NCBI GenBank assembly: GCA_963556255.1
Contig: OY744610.1
Span: forward strand, 9,888,777 to 9,952,776
Length of the DNA stretch: 64,000 bases
Direction of reading: 5' to 3'
Source: Allolobophora icterica
Taxonomy: Eukaryota > Annelida > Clitellata > Crassiclitellata > Lumbricidae
Each line of letters opens with the position of its first letter. Position 1 is the first letter of the stretch. Positions 10,952-22,646 of the stretch are shown piece by piece. Position numbers and translations under genes: made by a program. The notes under the pieces were generated by a model. The model made no database searches. It saw only the letters and a program-made list of their open reading frames with translations, and was not told the DNA's origin.

Positions 10952-11872
10952 TTATTCTTCTGTGAAACGGAAGATGGTTATAACACTGCTAACAAAATTA
11001 TTAGCATTAAAAGCCACTACCTCATTTCTCTCTCTATTGTAGTGCAATCTATGCGAAATATTGAACTGTCCCCAGCTGAGATAGGGACCAGTGAAATCCA
11101 AGTGATTGAATTCAGAATCTAACAGCTGGATGCTGTTGTGCGTATCATTTATCACAATCCTACCATAAATATCGGCACAATACACACCACACGCTCTACG
11201 AAGTGGCTTATACTGCCGTTCAATACTCCCGTTCGCATCGATCTCAGTCAAAACAGTTTGTGATTGGTCGTTAGAAGCAATCAATACATGGTTTCCATTT
11301 GATTTATGAATTATTCTGTCACCAAATCTCAACCCAAATATTGGGTTTAATTGGGTCAACGCTAGGGTATGCTGCAAGGAACCGTGCGTGTTATATGTGA
11401 TCAATGCCGCAGGATTCTGTCCTTGCTGCTCTGCAAGGATTATTAAGCTGCCATTGTCGGAAACGGATATAGTAGGATGCGGACTCTTTAGATCACTGAT
11501 CCATGGTGATATGTTAAACTGATGTTCTTCATCTTTCGTAATGCGTAAGATTGAAGAACAATACGATTCCATATTTAGGCAATGTACATAGACGCAGATT
11601 GACACGTTGCAGGCTACTATGTCCACTGGAAATGTTCCTGGTAGCGGGAAATCGTTAATCCCTGCCATGTTGTTGCGATCGTGAACTTTAATACAGTATT
11701 GATCTTGTTGATTATCTTGTCTGCAGGTTGCAAATATTCCGTCTTTCAATGTAATGACTTTGGAGACGCGAGACTGGATCGAACACTGATGCAAAATTTC
11801 CACACGAATCGTCTGCTGAGCTAAAAATATTACTGTACTAAGCTTATATGAATTGCGCAAACGAAGTGTCAT
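10952..11872 (-). CDS. NHL-type beta-propeller protein, probably a terminal exon
   Basis: A 306-residue frame from the ATG at 11872; the frame stays open to about 11893. It has repeated blade-like strands with a DxxGxIVIxDxxNxxIQLLD pattern (CADIYGRIVINDTHNSIQLL, near residue 240) and earlier GNHVLIASN and DNGSLIIL strands, typical of NHL propellers such as the C-terminal half of TRIM2/3-like proteins. No RING, B-box, signal peptide or membrane segment is seen. A pyrimidine-rich CCTTTTTTAG acceptor-like site on the minus strand (about 11894-11903) suggests this is the last exon, with the upstream part of the protein elsewhere. The AATAAA signal overlaps the stop codon (10951-10956). NHL propellers usually bind RNA or protein; which one applies here cannot be told. 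Confidence 0.65.
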   Translation of the reverse strand: MTLRLRNSYKLSTVIFLAQQTIRVEILHQCSIQSRVSKVITLKDGIFATCRQDNQQDQYCIKVHDRNNMAGINDFPLPGTFPVDIVACNVSICVYVHCLNMESYCSSILRITKDEEHQFNISPWISDLKSPHPTISVSDNGSLIILAEQQGQNPAALITYNTHGSLQHTLALTQLNPIFGLRFGDRIIHKSNGNHVLIASNDQSQTVLTEIDANGSIERQYKPLRRACGVYCADIYGRIVINDTHNSIQLLDSEFNHLDFTGPYLSWGQFNISHRLHYNRERNEVVAFNANNFVSSVITIFRFTEE

Positions 11873-11899
11873 GACTGTGTTAAACAAATTGTTCTAAAA

Positions 11900-12225
11900 A
11901 AGGACACAGATTTATCAAAATACACACATGCATGCGTTTATACGTGGAAAGAAGGCAAATGAACAATAAACTTTTTTTTATTTAGCTTTTGCAGTTTGCG
12001 CATAGCCACTCAACAGCAGCCTAACAATAAACTAAAAGCTTAATAATCCTGAAACGTGAAAACGGAACTAGTCGATATCTTGTCGACACCGTTTTCTATT
12101 CGGAATTAAATGCAAATTATGTTAAAACTACTAACTAGCAGGGCATAGCAGGAGTTTTAAGAGTTTTCCCAGCAGTGAAATGATAAATAGTAAAAATGCA
12201 TTGTTGTTTCTGAAGAAAGTTATAA
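11900..12225. other. Non-coding stretch upstream of NHL exon
   Basis: A/T-rich with no exon recognised. If the NHL exon is spliced, this would be intron. Confidence 0.35.
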
Positions 12226-12227
12226 GA

Positions 12228-12412
12228 CTTCCCAAAAAGGTCATACACTTTTTGAGGAGATGATTTCCTAAAAAAGGTCATCAACTTTTTGAGCAGATGA
12301 TGTTTTGTGGAGATGATTTCCTAAAAAAAGTCTTCAACTTTTTTGCGAGACGAATTCACAAAAAAGGTCATCAGATTTTTCCAGAGACGAGTTCCCAACA
12401 AAGGTCATCATA
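12228..12412 (+). repeat. Degenerate 37-bp minisatellite
   Basis: About five imperfect units with the pattern TTCCTAAAAAAGGTCATCA followed by CTTTTTGAGCAGATGA. The regular spacing is about 37 bases, with one unit lengthened by an internal insertion. Confidence 0.75.
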
Positions 12413-12550
12413 AACCCACGGCCGACTTTTTCCAAGTAGTCTAAATCTCTTAAAATATGCACTGCTAACTAGTCTAACTGGATTTGTCAATAGACCATTG
12501 CAAAATCTAGTTGAGCAACAGTGCATCAAATCTAATCTGGCATTCGATTG

Positions 12551-12775
12551 TCACAGTGCAAAGTACCCATATAAAGCATAATGGAAGCTATATGGCCAAC
12601 CCTGGAGTCCAATAAGACGGACGGCTGCATTAAGAACAGACTGAAGCTTCGAAATATTACCTAGTGAAAGCCCAGCAAAGGTAGCGTTACAAGAGTCCAC
12701 CTTGGTGCAGATAAGGACGTGAATTAAAGTAGTAATAGCATGAAAGGAAGCGTTTGGTTTACAGCGTCGTATCAT
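12551..12775 (-). pseudogene. LINE reverse transcriptase fragment
   Basis: The minus-strand frame contains LIHVLICTKVDSCNATFAGL followed by LQSVLNAAVRLI. This is the region after the catalytic core common to jockey/CR1/L2-type reverse transcriptases (pattern DYCNALxxGL...LQxVxNAAARLI). It is short, with no catalytic motif, so it is a truncated relic. Confidence 0.75.
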
Positions 12776-12899
12776 CCGTGATACGGCGCTGATGAAGGTA
12801 ACACGTCATAGTAAGAATTACGACTTACATACACATTGACCGCATTTCCGATTTCAGATGTAGTTATTCATGTACACAAATAAAGCTAATTTCTTTATT

Positions 12900-13390
12900 A
12901 TCATGAACTAACCAGTTCCATCTATGGCTCTGCGAAGTTGATTTCGAAAGAAGTTGCTCGTAAGTGTGCTGCTCCAATGCGAACAGACAGATCGAAGTCT
13001 GCTTATCACCAGATCAGCTTTTTCTTTCCACACACTTTTGGCCAGCTTCATACCCTTCACTTCCATTACTACGGCTTTAATTAGGATAGACTCAAGTAGC
13101 TCAACTGGTAGATCATGCAGCTACAGGTTCAATGAAAATATATCACATCTGCTCACGCATTTGTTTAGAACTCATCATAAACACAAATCAATTAAATCAA
13201 TTAAAGATCTTTCAACCGAAGTATGCAAAGAGGGGATTCTTTTGAATAAACACAGAAGGTTAAGCTCAATAGAAACATGAGAACGAACTGTATGATAGTT
13301 AAGTGGCGTCTCCATAAGTTTATGACAAAGGCCAGTAGGTAAAGGCGCACCTATCTTTCTGCCCGCATCCAATTCAAGGTCCTCATCATT
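12900..13390. other. Non-coding stretch between LINE relics
   Basis: There is a tRNA box-A-like stretch (TAGCTCAACTGGTAGA, about 13098) with a poor box B, probably coincidental. No reading frame with domain character. Confidence 0.3.
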
Positions 13391-13394
13391 GTCT

Positions 13395-13775
13395 CTAAGG
13401 CTCAACTTGGTTTCGTTTCAAAATATTTATGTGACTTAATTCATCGCCCTCACTCTGCTGCTTCTCTTCGTCCTATTCGTTCCTCCGACCGTTTGGACCT
13501 CCTCGTTCCCCGTGTCAGGACTTTTCTGGCTCAAACTCGGTCTTTTGCTTCCATTGGCCCTGGTCTTTGGAATGAGCTTCCTCTTTTCGTTCGTTCTTCT
13601 ATTCTCTCAGTCTCTCAGTCTCTTCCTCTTTTACCTTTCTTAAAATTTGCTTTTTATCTCGGGGTCTCTCGCACTGGCAGCGCTTCTGAATGGCCCGCCC
13701 GCTAGAAGCGCTTTATAAACATCCGAATACAATACAATTCGATACCTTTGCCGATTTGATCTTGCTTGGTATTAT
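13395..13775 (+). pseudogene. LINE ORF C-terminus and 3' tail
   Basis: The frame reads VSKYLCDLI, then LRPIRSSDRLDLLVPRVRT and GPGLWNELPLFVR. This is the conserved C-terminal region of CR1/L2-like LINE proteins (YLxDLI...RSSDxxxLxVPRxRT...LWNxLP). It is followed by the AAGCGCTTTATAAACATCC tail and A/T-rich end. The reverse transcriptase core is missing. Confidence 0.8.
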
Positions 13776-14519
13776 TAATCAGCATAAAAGTAATTCCTTT
13801 TTTCCTTTGGACCTTTTTGTTATTTTCAAGATTTTCAAAATAATTTGCCTTTTAGACCAATTTTTAACCTGTAATCTGTCCTAGTGTTGACATAGGATGC
13901 AATATAGGGCCTATATAGCGAGAAAGACGCTTTGTAAATGTCCGAATACAATGCAATACAATTAAGAGATTTGGTTCAGCATGTTGAAAATGGCGATCGT
14001 AGAATTATATGACAGTAATGAATTGACGCTTAAGGGATGAATGAGGAGTCGCTAAAGTGACAGGATCGATATTTCTGTAGAATGCAGCTTCATCTTCCGG
14101 TTAGAACCAACGACGGATGTGATGCATAGACACAATTTTGTGTATTCTTGTAAAATGTAAGTAGGCCTATTTCTAAGTGTTAATAAGGCTATATTTACCC
14201 AAAAAAAGCATAGAAAGTGTACACCTTTAAGCCGCACTATTCCAGCAGGTTGCAAAGCTTAGATCCAGACAAAGTATGACTTTCATATAATGCAATGTAG
14301 CTTACCATTGTGTCGATAGATGAGGTGAGTTTTGCACGTTTAGCATTGTCTTCGTGTTGCAATACTGCTGCAAAAGAAATAAATATATTTATCCCCAATA
14401 CAATTCTTGGCCTCAAAAGTTGTATATATCATTTAGATATGAAGCTATGATGTAGCCACGCTAACATCCATTAGTCTCGTGTGTTTGCGCATACTTTCCT
14501 GAATACGCGTAACTAGATA

Positions 14520-15960
<1,441 letters not shown>

Positions 15961-16010
15961 AATGGAATAGGGCCATTCTGGACATTTTTTTACATTAGTT
16001 AATATTGAAG

Positions 16011-16062
16011 TCCCTGAGGGATCCTGTATACCTCGGGGCAAAAAAAAAATAATAATAATAAT
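16011..16062 (+). repeat. Second copy of the RLE-LINE 3' tail
   Basis: TCCCTGAGGGATCCTGTATA with CCTCGGGG, an A run and AATAAT repeats the 3' end at about 15895-15960. Only the tail is duplicated: either a second, extremely truncated insertion or a local tail duplication. Confidence 0.7.
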
Positions 16063-16194
16063 CTTCGTTTTTAATATCTTCAAACTGACAACAACGCAGT
16101 ATGATTACAAATCAGTACATGTTATGCGATAAATCTTAACTACTAACAGAACAGACAGCCTGCAATACACGGCGCAAATTGCAGCCTACAAAGC

Positions 16195-16275
16195 ATGTCC
16201 GCCTATGGGACTCGATCTCTGTACCTCTCGCACTCTACGCCAGATGTTATCCAATGCGCTATCGGGCCCCCCCCC
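16195..16275 (-). repeat. tRNA-Arg-like SINE head
   Basis: On the minus strand GGGCCCGATAGCGCATTGGA is followed by box-B-like AGATCGAGTCCC. The same head is at 56885-56960 (minus). A C-rich run at the 5' side in both copies supports a shared family. Confidence 0.6.
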
Positions 16276-16394
16276 AATGATATTTTGCTACATGATTCTG
16301 ACTAGCATCACAAACTGTTCATTATGGGATACTGACTGGAGCTTTTCAAAAAACCAGAATGAACTATTAGAGACTTCCTTAGATTAACTTACAG

Positions 16395-16616
16395 TCTGAT
16401 CCTTCGGTCTTTTGCTCTTCATTACCAATTTCAGATGATGATCGTTTCTTTGACATGACCAATGGGAATCACTGGGATCTGCAGATGGACAAACGTTGCG
16501 GCTCTTGCCACAATCAACATCAATATTGCAAGCAACGGCAAATGGATTTACGTAAGAGCTCGAAGGAGAATAACAAACTCAGGTCTGTTTGCAAACGTAT
16601 GCCGCCATGTAGATGA
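16395..16616 (+). CDS. Possible terminal coding exon, unknown product
   Basis: After an acceptor-like TTAACTTACAG (ends 16394) there is an open frame of 73 codons ending TGA at 16614-16616. It is rich in Cys, Arg and Lys (KRCGSCHNQHQYCKQRQ, then VCKRMPPCR), followed ten bases later by AATAAA. Composition and the acceptor/stop/polyA order look like a last exon, but no family is recognised and no upstream exon was found. Confidence 0.35.
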   Translation, partial: SDPSVFCSSLPISDDDRFFDMTNGNHWDLQMDKRCGSCHNQHQYCKQRQMDLRKSSKENNKLRSVCKRMPPCR

Positions 16617-16625
16617 ATTACAGGA

Positions 16626-16631
16626 AATAAA
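16626..16631 (+). terminator. AATAAA polyadenylation signal candidate
   Basis: AATAAA lies ten bases after the stop codon of the possible exon 16395-16616. It is meaningful only if that exon is real. Confidence 0.3.
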
Positions 16632-16639
16632 ACAGTTAA

Positions 16640-17260
16640 AAATATATTTCAAATTAAAGAATCGAAGCGAGTGAATCTGTTAAATATAACTATAATGACG
16701 TCTTGAAACCATTACTGTGACGTCACGCAAAGGACATGTCTTACACTTCGTATTTAACAATATTATAATTGATATATAATAGTTATATCAATTATATCAC
16801 GCATATAATATCAAATAATAATAATTAATAGGGCATAATATTGTTGCCAAATTTTATTATTACTTACTTTTTATTGTTTAAATTCATTGTTAATCCTAAA
16901 TTTTAATTATTTAGTATTATTGATATTTTTATTATTATTATTATCGTTATGGTTGTTCTTACTTTCAGCCCAGATGGAATATCCTAAGGGTAAGATGAAG
17001 ATACATGAAGCATGTTTGAGACTTGTTGCATTTAGGATGGCTAGTCTTCTCTCATCTCGACGGAGGCGTCTTGCTAAGCAATAATTGTGTCGAAGCGTTG
17101 GATGGCTACAGAAGGCGTTTAAATTGGGATGAAGATTCCTGTTTGTCTCCGAAAACTTTAGTTTAGTAATGACTAAGCTTTTGATGAAGCTGAAATCTTC
17201 TGGTCCATGGACAATGTTAGTTTTGAAGGCCACTGGAATAGTTAGGCGTATTACAGCACT
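16640..17260. other. A/T-rich non-coding stretch
   Basis: Many TATATAATA/ATTATT runs (about 16765-16950). No gene recognised. Confidence 0.4.
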
Positions 17261-17269
17261 ATATGAAGA

Positions 17270-18155
17270 GCACGAGGTATATGAAGAGTCTGGAGAGTAC
17301 TATAAAAAGGTGTCTTAACCGTACCTAATATTATTCGTATTGTTCACTGTTTAGCGACATCTTGTGGTTGCCAGGGCCGTTAAAAACAACGGACACAGCA
17401 GCCATTAGATGTCGTTGACAACTGGAATAGGCCTGCAGCTAAACATTTTCGAACAGATACGCTGTAATATCGTCCAGGCCCAAATTAATTGAGTTTTTTA
17501 CACTCTGCAGTCGGAAAGCGATTTGCGGAATCAAACTCAGGTTCCTTATAATATCGCCTTATTTGAAACCTTGATTTAGATGGCAGACATCTCTTACTAC
17601 TTGGAAATGGGAGGCTGACAGTCCATGAAATTAATCGGAATAAGCGAGGTATCGCGGGTGTTATAAAGTTTCCAGCGCCCAACCTTGCACCCGCTGCAAT
17701 CATCCAAGTTTTTGAGCACCTTATATAAAGTTAGAACAGGAAGTTCAGCGACGCTTAATGTATTCAAATCCACAGAAACCGATAACAACCCTGATTGGAT
17801 CTAACTTCAGAAAGCCATGCAGTGAGATAAGGCGAAAAGTGGTTCCGTGTACCTGGAAAATCGTTATAAATACAGAATAATTTCGATCGAAAGCCAGTCA
17901 GGTTGTATGTATGTCCTTATGTATGTACGTGTGTATGTATGTTCGTTTGTATGTAGGCTATCTATCAGAATACTTCCTGTAGCACCTTTTAAGTACCTCA
18001 CAGAGGCTCTCTACCAATGACTATCTGACAGACCTAAACAGGTGAGTTTTAAGATATCTAGCAAACGTCTGCTGCCCAGAATCAAAGGCAACAGTACGTA
18101 AGTGCAGTGGAAGACTGTTTCAGGAGGACGGTCGACGGGATCGAACTGAAGTAAG
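17270..18155 (+). repeat. Second duplicated block, copy A
   Basis: Collinear with 37785-38650. Shared landmarks are CTATAAAAAGGTGT, ACATTTTCGAACAGATACGC, AGCCATGCAGTGAGATAA and CCAATGAC followed by CTGACAGACC. Copies differ by many substitutions and small indels, so the duplication is old. Confidence 0.8.
17985..18155 (-). pseudogene. LINE ORF C-terminus remnant
   Basis: Minus-strand homologue of the better-kept 38461-38664 frame (SSWNSLQLHSRT...FAKYLKTHLFRSVRL type). It is part of the second duplicated block and is interrupted by small indels. Confidence 0.55.
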
Positions 18156-18264
18156 AGGGATTATTATTCAAAATTTAATAAATTATAAGTCTCTATTTGA
18201 AATTAATCCTTTGCTGAACATGATGCAAAGATTTAAGCACAGATGTAAATATGACAGTCAGTCC

Positions 18265-18395
18265 CAGTGTAATCGATAAAAGAACAGCTAAAGATCGTTG
18301 GATGGATACGAGGTTTAAAGACATCATGTGGCAACAAAGTATCAAAAGCCATTGACATCGGTGGGACATTTTTGGAACAGTTCTTTTGACGTAAT
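18265..18395 (+). repeat. Dispersed repeat (ACAGCTAAAGATC unit)
   Basis: GGAACAGCTAAAGATCGTTG, then GACATCATGTGGCAACAAAG and CCATTGACATCGG recur at 48602-48700 and in part at 25060-25115. This is a SINE-sized, non-coding family of unknown class. Confidence 0.65.
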
Positions 18396-18469
18396 ATAGT
18401 AGCTTGACTTAGTATGTTAGTTCCTCAGTCTTTCTCTTCCTCTGTTCCTGGAACGCCTGAAGTCCGTTT

Positions 18470-18575
18470 TATTGGTTAGTGATAGCAGTAACTTGGGTTG
18501 GGAGCGCCTCTGAATCGTTGAGTAGCGCTTTTATAGATGTTCGATTACAATTACGATTACAATTCAAGATAATTA
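18470..18575 (+). repeat. LINE 3' tail
   Basis: GGGAGCGCCTCTGAATCG, then AGTAGCGCTTTTATAGATG and ATTACAATTACGATTACAAT: the tail and (ATTAC)-type terminal repeat of a CR1/L2-like LINE. No coding remains. Confidence 0.55.
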
Positions 18576-19009
18576 AGTCACTTTGAATTACTTGTAACAA
18601 CACCGTCAAGACATTAGGTCAAATTAACGATAAAACGAAAATACTTTAAATATATTCGTTCTGAAGTAACCGATATAAAGGTGTCTAAACTCAGCTTAAT
18701 ATAATTAGTTGCTTTCAATGATGACGACATCTGGCGGCTACCAATATGGTTGAGTTCGAACTTAGTTTACTTATAATGACATGAAAACTTGGTTGAAGTA
18801 CAGTAAAGTATAAGAGTAAGAATAAATTACGATTGATATTTAGACGGTGATGATTAGGTTAATTTGGCGACTGGAGAAAATGTTTCTTTGCCAACCGCAC
18901 TTTTTCAGATAGTCGATGACGTCACGTTGTGGAATTTTAGGTAGCTTCAGTTGGAACTTTATGATGATGACGTCACGTTTCCTAAGCGATCGGCAAGAAG
19001 TCCTGAATA

Positions 19010-19104
19010 TGAGTATATATATATATTTTTCATGTACATACATATATATACATATACATATGCATATGCATATATGTATATATACATACATATACATATG
19101 CATA

Positions 19105-19137
<33 letters not shown>
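19010..19137 (+). repeat. TA/CATATG microsatellite
   Basis: Alternating TATACATA, CATATGCATATG and (TA)n; it abuts the LINE relic at 19140. Confidence 0.9.
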
Positions 19138-19139
<2 letters not shown>

Positions 19140-19142
<3 letters not shown>

Positions 19143-19592
19143 CCAGCACTCCCGAGAGCCCAGGAACTCTGGTCGACATTCAACGACATCCTGGGTCGAG
19201 CGCGCTCTGGTTCCTGCCCGGCTGCATCACACTTCACGGCTGATGCCTTCCTTAAGGCCTTCATAGCTAAAGTGAGTTTGGTACGTGAGGCCACGGCAGA
19301 TAGCCCACCACCCGTCGTTGTACCAACGAGCTGTGATCTTCCGTCTCTGGGCCCAATCACCAGTCCTGATCTTCGGCAAATTATACTTACATCAGCGCCG
19401 AAGAGACCCTCGATGTCTTCCTACCTTTCCGTAATCGCTCCCTTCAAGAGGGAGTTCTGTCCGGTGCTTTAAGCAAATGGATTCGTCGCCGCTGAGCTAA
19501 CCAATTTTAGACCCATAGCAAATGTCTCATTCCTATAAAATAATTGAAAAGATTGTTGCCGCACAGCTCATGTTCTACCTAGACAAAACAGA
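19140..19592 (+). pseudogene. LINE fragment between endonuclease and RT, broken
   Basis: The frame contains ELWSTFNDILGR, ADAFLKAFIAKVSLVREATA, a serine/proline linker and SPDLRQIILTSAPKRPS. After a break at about 19472 a second stretch reads NFRPIANVSFL, a stop, then KIIEKIVAAQLMFYLDKTD, the start of the reverse-transcriptase fingers (NYRPISNLSFLSKxIEK type). A short hAT-like MITE at 19593 cuts it off, and the RT core is missing after the MITE. Confidence 0.8.
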
Positions 19593-19750
19593 CATGGGCG
19601 TCCTCAGGAATTTTTCCGAGGGGCGGGGCAAAATGTTTCTTGGAGGGAATTTTTTTGCATAGTTGTTCACGAACCCAGAAAATGCGACAACTTTCAAAAA
19701 CCGGGGGGGGGGCGGGCAAATGCTCCTTGGCCCTCCTCCGGACGCCCATG
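19593..19750 (+). mobile_element. hAT-like MITE, 158 bp
   Basis: Inverted ends CATGGGCGTCC and GGACGCCCATG, with G-rich interior. The flanking 8 bases match at only five positions, so the target duplication has decayed. It sits inside the LINE RT relic. Confidence 0.55.
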
Positions 19751-19850
19751 ATCATAGACCTCTTATTTCATGTCGTTTAGCATTGAATACTGATGACATA
19801 GTAAAGTTCTGTTTTGGTGTCTTCGGACGCTATAAAATAATTTTCAATGC

Positions 19851-19940
19851 GCTGTATATGCTTCAAATTGTCGTCAACGGCCTTTGATGTCATATGACGA
19901 CATTAGACCTTGGAATAATAAATAATAATTGATTCGTTTA
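19851..19940 (+). repeat. Dispersed repeat end (GTCGTCAACGGCC unit)
   Basis: GTCGTCAACGGCC, GATGTCATATGACGAC and TTGGAATAATAAATAATAA match 24487-24545 closely and resemble 27115-27160 and 26285-26330. The AATAAT tail suggests a retroposed element. Confidence 0.6.
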
Positions 19941-20302
19941 CATTGGATGTTTCACTTCTCCGTACTCTGGTAGTGCCAGTCCACAGTCTTGACAAAGGAG
20001 GGCGATGCCAATCACAATCCATTATCAGTTGCTTGATGTTTTTGATGTTTCCAACTCTTACGCGTGCCTCTTTGTTTGTTATCTTTTGTTGCCACCTGAT
20101 GTGTAATATCCTTCTCTAGCATCTCATTTCGAATGCCAGTAGTATGTTTGTGTCGCGCTTTCGCAGAGTCCATGTCTAGCATGCGTATAACAATACGCTG
20201 AATACGCATGTTTTGATGATTTCTGTTTTAGTAATTTCACATTATCAGATAAAAGCGACAAAAACCTATTCTCTCGTATATGCTTTATAAAACACTTATT
20301 AA

Positions 20303-21302
20303 CCCTTATAGGGTAACCGTTTTTTGGTGACAGTTTTCGGTAACCGGGGGGTAAAAAATTACCCCCAATTTATTTTCGTCAAATCTGGGGAAATGTTTAA
20401 CCAATTTTGGTCATGTTTAATTTATCTGATAGACAAGGACAATAGACAACATTATTGAATGTAATGAGTAAGAAATCTTGAATTAAAATGACGACTCGTT
20501 CCAATATGGCTGTCTAAAGCGAAAGTAGTAATAAGTTGTGAGTCAATGCTACCATGCTACCAGTTTCAGATACTAATCACTGAAGCCAAATGCTGTGTCG
20601 TAGTGTTGATTGAAATAACTAACTGCAAGCAATAACAAGCGGCTGTGCAGTGCTGTAATAGTCAGTAGGCCTAACTAATGACGTTTACAAAATTTCACTT
20701 GACAAAACTGACAAAATGGAACATTCAGTGACAAGTACACCCGTAATAGTTTTACTACAGTTTCAGTGGGCATCTTATGCATTCGTATGATATACGTTTT
20801 TGTCCATGCTTTCCGCATACAAAGTGATAACATTTGGTACAGCGGTGTTCGACTTTGTGATCAATCTGTCGAGGGCAACTCTGGCAGCGACCTCTTTTCT
20901 TAGTAGCGGTTGGAACTGGATCAACCGCTCAACTCCAATTGCTAACAGTGGTCGAGAGACTGATGGCTGATGACATATGTCCGCCGTTACGGAACGGTGC
21001 GTGATTTGCAAAAATACAACAACCACATTATCTCCAACATTTCAGTTCTATCAACTACTATGTTTACAAATACATAGTGCAGATATGAGTTATCCAGTAC
21101 CGGAATATAAAACCTTATTCTTCATAGTAGTCTGCCGCCAGGTGGCAGCACAATGTAGCAAAGCTGAAGACGACATTGTGAAGAAAAAACATATCTAGGA
21201 AAAGTCACAAAAGCAAAAGTCTTTTTTTGTTTTATTCAAAAGAAGCGTACGAAAAAAAGTAGACTGGGGGTTATTTTTTACCCCCCGGTTACCGTATAAG
21301 GG
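20303..21302 (-). mobile_element. Non-autonomous piggyBac element, 1,000 bp
   Basis: TTAA at both sides (20299-20302 and 21303-21306) bounds inverted ends CCCTTATAGGGTAACCG and CGGTTACCGTATAAGGG. Further in, GGTAACCGGGGGGTAAAAAA is mirrored at the other end. TTAA duplication plus CCCT ends is the piggyBac signature. It keeps only the C-terminal zinc-binding tail of a transposase (20755-20920, minus). Confidence 0.9.
20755..20920 (-). pseudogene. piggyBac transposase C-terminal cysteine-rich domain remnant
   Basis: The minus-strand frame ends KRGRCQSCPRQ, HRCTKCYHFVCGKHG and then YECIRCPLKL before a TAG. The C-x2-C, C-x2-C-x4-C-x2-H and C-x2-C spacing matches the RING/PHD-like Cys-rich domain that closes piggyBac transposases and binds the element ends. 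The catalytic DDD domain is deleted. No start codon of its own is evident. Confidence 0.85.
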
Positions 21303-21469
21303 TTAACAATTAATTACTTTAGCACTATACTGTTTTTCTTTTATATGTATACTTTACTCTAACATCCATTAATCTGTTTAGTCTTTCACTAACTGTGATC
21401 TGATTTATTATCACTTGCAATTTATTACTGTCTTTGTAACACTGTGTACTGTAATGTATTAAACACTTA

Positions 21470-21720
21470 TTCAGCGTCCCTAGACAGCGCCCCCTAAACA
21501 AGCGCCATCAGTCTAAAAAATTGCGTTTTAGCAAACGGGTAAAGGAAGCAAAATCTCTAGTGGTAGCAGTGTCACGAGATGAGAGCGGAAGGCTGTTCCA
21601 GAGAAACGGTGCTGCCACAAACAAGCCTCGTTGTGTGCACTAACTGTACGGGACCGGGTAATCACATCGCGTCTGTGTCCACGAGAATCTTTCAATAAAC
21701 GAATATTTAATTTAAATTTT
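21470..21720 (-). pseudogene. LINE ORF C-terminus and tail
   Basis: The minus-strand frame reads VAAPFLWNSLPLSSRDTATT, then FASFTRLLKRNFF, the typical end of CR1/L2-like LINE proteins. Downstream on the minus strand is GACGCTGAATAAGTG and TTAATACATTACAG as its tail. A competing 121-codon frame here is out of phase with this homology. Confidence 0.75.
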
Positions 21721-21887
21721 GATTGATAATCATCTTTGATGTGATACGACGTCGCTAAACAGTAAGAACTGCTACTTAAATCGTAATTGCGCCATTCCCT
21801 TCTACTTGGGTGGAGCCAGACCAAAGTCTGACAAAAGGAAGAGGGGACATTAATCAGTATCACTTTCCTTTCACTGGATGTTTCGCA

Positions 21888-21965
21888 CTGCATGGGAGCG
21901 CCTCTGATTGGTGAACACTGGAGAGGCGCTTAATAAATGTTTCGATACAACACAATATAATTCTA
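21888..21965 (+). repeat. LINE 3' tail
   Basis: GGGAGCGCCTCTGATTGG, GAGGCGCTTAATAAATG and TTCGATACAACACAATA, as at 18497 and 13690. It lies next to the minus-strand LINE end, so two LINE insertions meet here. Confidence 0.55.
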
Positions 21966-22127
21966 CTGATAATGCATTTTAAAAGTTCGATCCCATTACA
22001 ACCGCGATACAAGATCAGCTTTAGTGGCTCAATAGGCAAGCACGTAAGCTTAGAATTCAAACATTTCATTCTGGGGTATAAATGTATCAATAACTGTGAA
22101 TTGTTACAACGCTATCGGACTATGCAC

Positions 22128-22272
22128 GTATACATACCTATACATGCGTACGTACATACATACGTACATAAATAAATAAATACATGCCTACATACATATT
22201 TGCATACATACATACACACAAACGTACATAAATACATACATACATACATACATTCATACATGCATACATAAA
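22128..22272 (+). repeat. (CATA)n-type microsatellite
   Basis: Interrupted CATA/CGTA/AATA repeats over about 145 bases. Confidence 0.9.
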
Positions 22273-22274
22273 TT

Positions 22275-22605
22275 CAGGGTGCATAATAATGGTAGCCACA
22301 AGAAATAAACATTAAACACGCTCCAATTAGACACCTTCAATTAAATGCGCAGAGATTATATAATAATCATCGACTTTTCGGTCAGGGTGTATAAATATAG
22401 TACCTGCAAGAAAGATGGATTAAAGATGCTCCAATTAGACACCTTCAATTAAATGCGCAGAGATAATAATCATCGACTTTTCGGTCAGGGTGTATAAATA
22501 TAGTAGGCCTACCCGCAAGAAAGATGGATTAACGATGCTCCAATTAGACACCTTCCATTAAATGCGAAGGGATAATATAGTAATCATCAACTTTTCAGTC
22601 AGTCG
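22275..22605 (+). repeat. Three tandem copies of a ~105-bp unit
   Basis: Each unit has CAGGGTG(C/T)ATAA, AAGAAAGATGGATTAA, GATGCTCCAATTAGACACCT, AAATGCGCAGAGAT and ATCATCGACTTTTC. Units start near 22275, 22384 and 22485 and differ by indels. CAATTAGACACCTT is itself a dispersed motif (25905, 26865, 29540, 39200). Confidence 0.85.
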
Positions 22606-22646
22606 CTTAGTATTCGGTCAACGTTATATTAAGTTATGTAGCAATT

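Noticed and set aside
13095..13135. tRNA gene
   Set aside because: Good box A but no cloverleaf arms and a poor box B.
21528..21893. 121-codon minus-strand frame as a gene
   Set aside because: The LINE homology lies in a different frame of the same strand.
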